From: Candidatus Altimarinota bacterium
GTDB lineage: Bacteria; Patescibacteriota; Gracilibacteria; GCA-2401425; JAJOLG01
Length of the DNA stretch: 18,982 bases
Direction: 5' to 3'
Assembly: GCA_021129445.1 (NCBI GenBank)
Contig: JAJOLG010000008.1
Coordinates: 1-18,982, forward strand
The notes below the pieces were generated by a model. That model made no database searches. It saw only the letters and a list, made by a program, of their open reading frames with translations, and had not been told where the DNA came from. Shown here piece after piece: positions 18,645-18,982 of the stretch. Numbering within the stretch: position 1 is the stretch's first letter; every line of letters begins with the position of its first letter. The position numbers and the translations under genes were made by a program.

Positions 18645-18982
18645 CTGTGTATACATATTTTACAATATACAATACTATAAAATTTAATATTGGTACTAAT
18701 GAAATAATAACCAAATATGTATAATGCAAAACCTGTAACACCTTACTTTCATTATGTATATCAGAAATAATTCTTTTGTAATTTTCATCAAAAAAAATTT
18801 TTCTGAATATAAAAATAACTGAAAGTAAATAAATTACTAAAAAAACATACCCATCTTTTCCTCCTTTGTATTTATTTTTAGCTGGAGAAGAGTATATTTT
18901 TTTATTAAAATTGTCAATGAAATTTTATTGGCATAATCTCAAATCTTGTGGATTAAATTTTTTCAACTAAAATAAACACACT
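18628..18982 (-). pseudogene. degenerate or frameshifted small membrane-protein gene at the window edge
   Basis: One minus frame is open from 18924 to TAG at 18630-18628 (98 residues). It has a hydrophilic Lys/Gly stretch (SSPAKNKYKGGKDG) and two hydrophobic segments (FLVIYLLSVIFIF and TYLVIISLVPILNFIVLYIV) but no ATG, GTG or TTG start at a useful place. Upstream the same frame stays protein-like through TAA (18927-18925) and TAG (18969-18967), as if two glutamine codons had mutated to stops. Alternatively, a perfect AAAGGAGG (18867-18860) sits 5 bases before ATG 18854, but that frame stops at once after a run of seven T (18845-18839). One extra T there would join it to the membrane segments. 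The open part contains four glycine codons and none is TGA. It is followed by a good terminator. I do not recognise the family. Confidence 0.45.

Overview
This window is from a strongly A+T-rich bacterial genome that reads UGA as glycine (genetic code 25). That code is known from Candidatus Absconditabacteria (SR1) and Gracilibacteria (BD1-5), small-genome members of the CPR/Patescibacteria. The sequence shows it directly. With TGA as Gly, long intact genes appear with invariant glycines restored, for example the P-loop of EF-G (AHIDAGKTT, TGA at 10759-10761), RadA (GDPGVGKST), the LepA P-loop, the GGGGH motif of the DHH phosphoesterase, and the methyltransferase LGCGNG motif. With a standard code every protein breaks into short pieces. 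TAA and TAG remain the stops. All coding coordinates below assume code 25.

Layout. Positions 1-1701 (minus) hold atpB followed by atpE of an F-type ATP synthase; the c subunit is a tandem multi-hairpin fusion that runs off the left edge. A divergent, mirror-image promoter region (about 1736-1884) separates it from an NrnA-like DHH phosphoesterase (1974-2924, plus). Two tRNA genes follow (anticodons CCG and CCT), then radA, a 116-residue orphan and an MFS-type transporter, all on plus. A bidirectional terminator at about 6571-6603 is shared with a 1164-residue secreted or surface-anchored multidomain protein on minus (6604-10098). It has a cohesin-like N-terminus, Ig-like modules and a dockerin-like C-terminus. 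Divergent from it is a small twin-CxxxC protein, then fusA (EF-G) and mnmA (tRNA 2-thiouridylase). mnmA converges on a lepA-def pair on minus. The right end holds an L,D-transpeptidase (plus), a winged-helix protein with a nucleotidyltransferase-like tail (plus), a class I methyltransferase (minus), tRNA-Thr(GGT) (minus), and a decayed or frameshifted small membrane-protein gene at the edge (minus).

How the genes fit together. Most are core housekeeping: translation (EF-G, EF4/LepA, peptide deformylase, MnmA, three tRNAs), repair (RadA), RNA and nucleotide turnover (DHH) and energy (F0 subunits). The lifestyle-related part is the large surface protein with its divergent Cys protein, plus the transporter and the L,D-transpeptidase. 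The most unusual observations are the fused ATP synthase c subunit with alternating ion-site chemistries, the CCG-anticodon tRNA with tRNA-Trp-like acceptor features (a possible CGG decoding question), and the cohesin-like plus dockerin-like surface protein. Start sites almost all lack a Shine-Dalgarno sequence.
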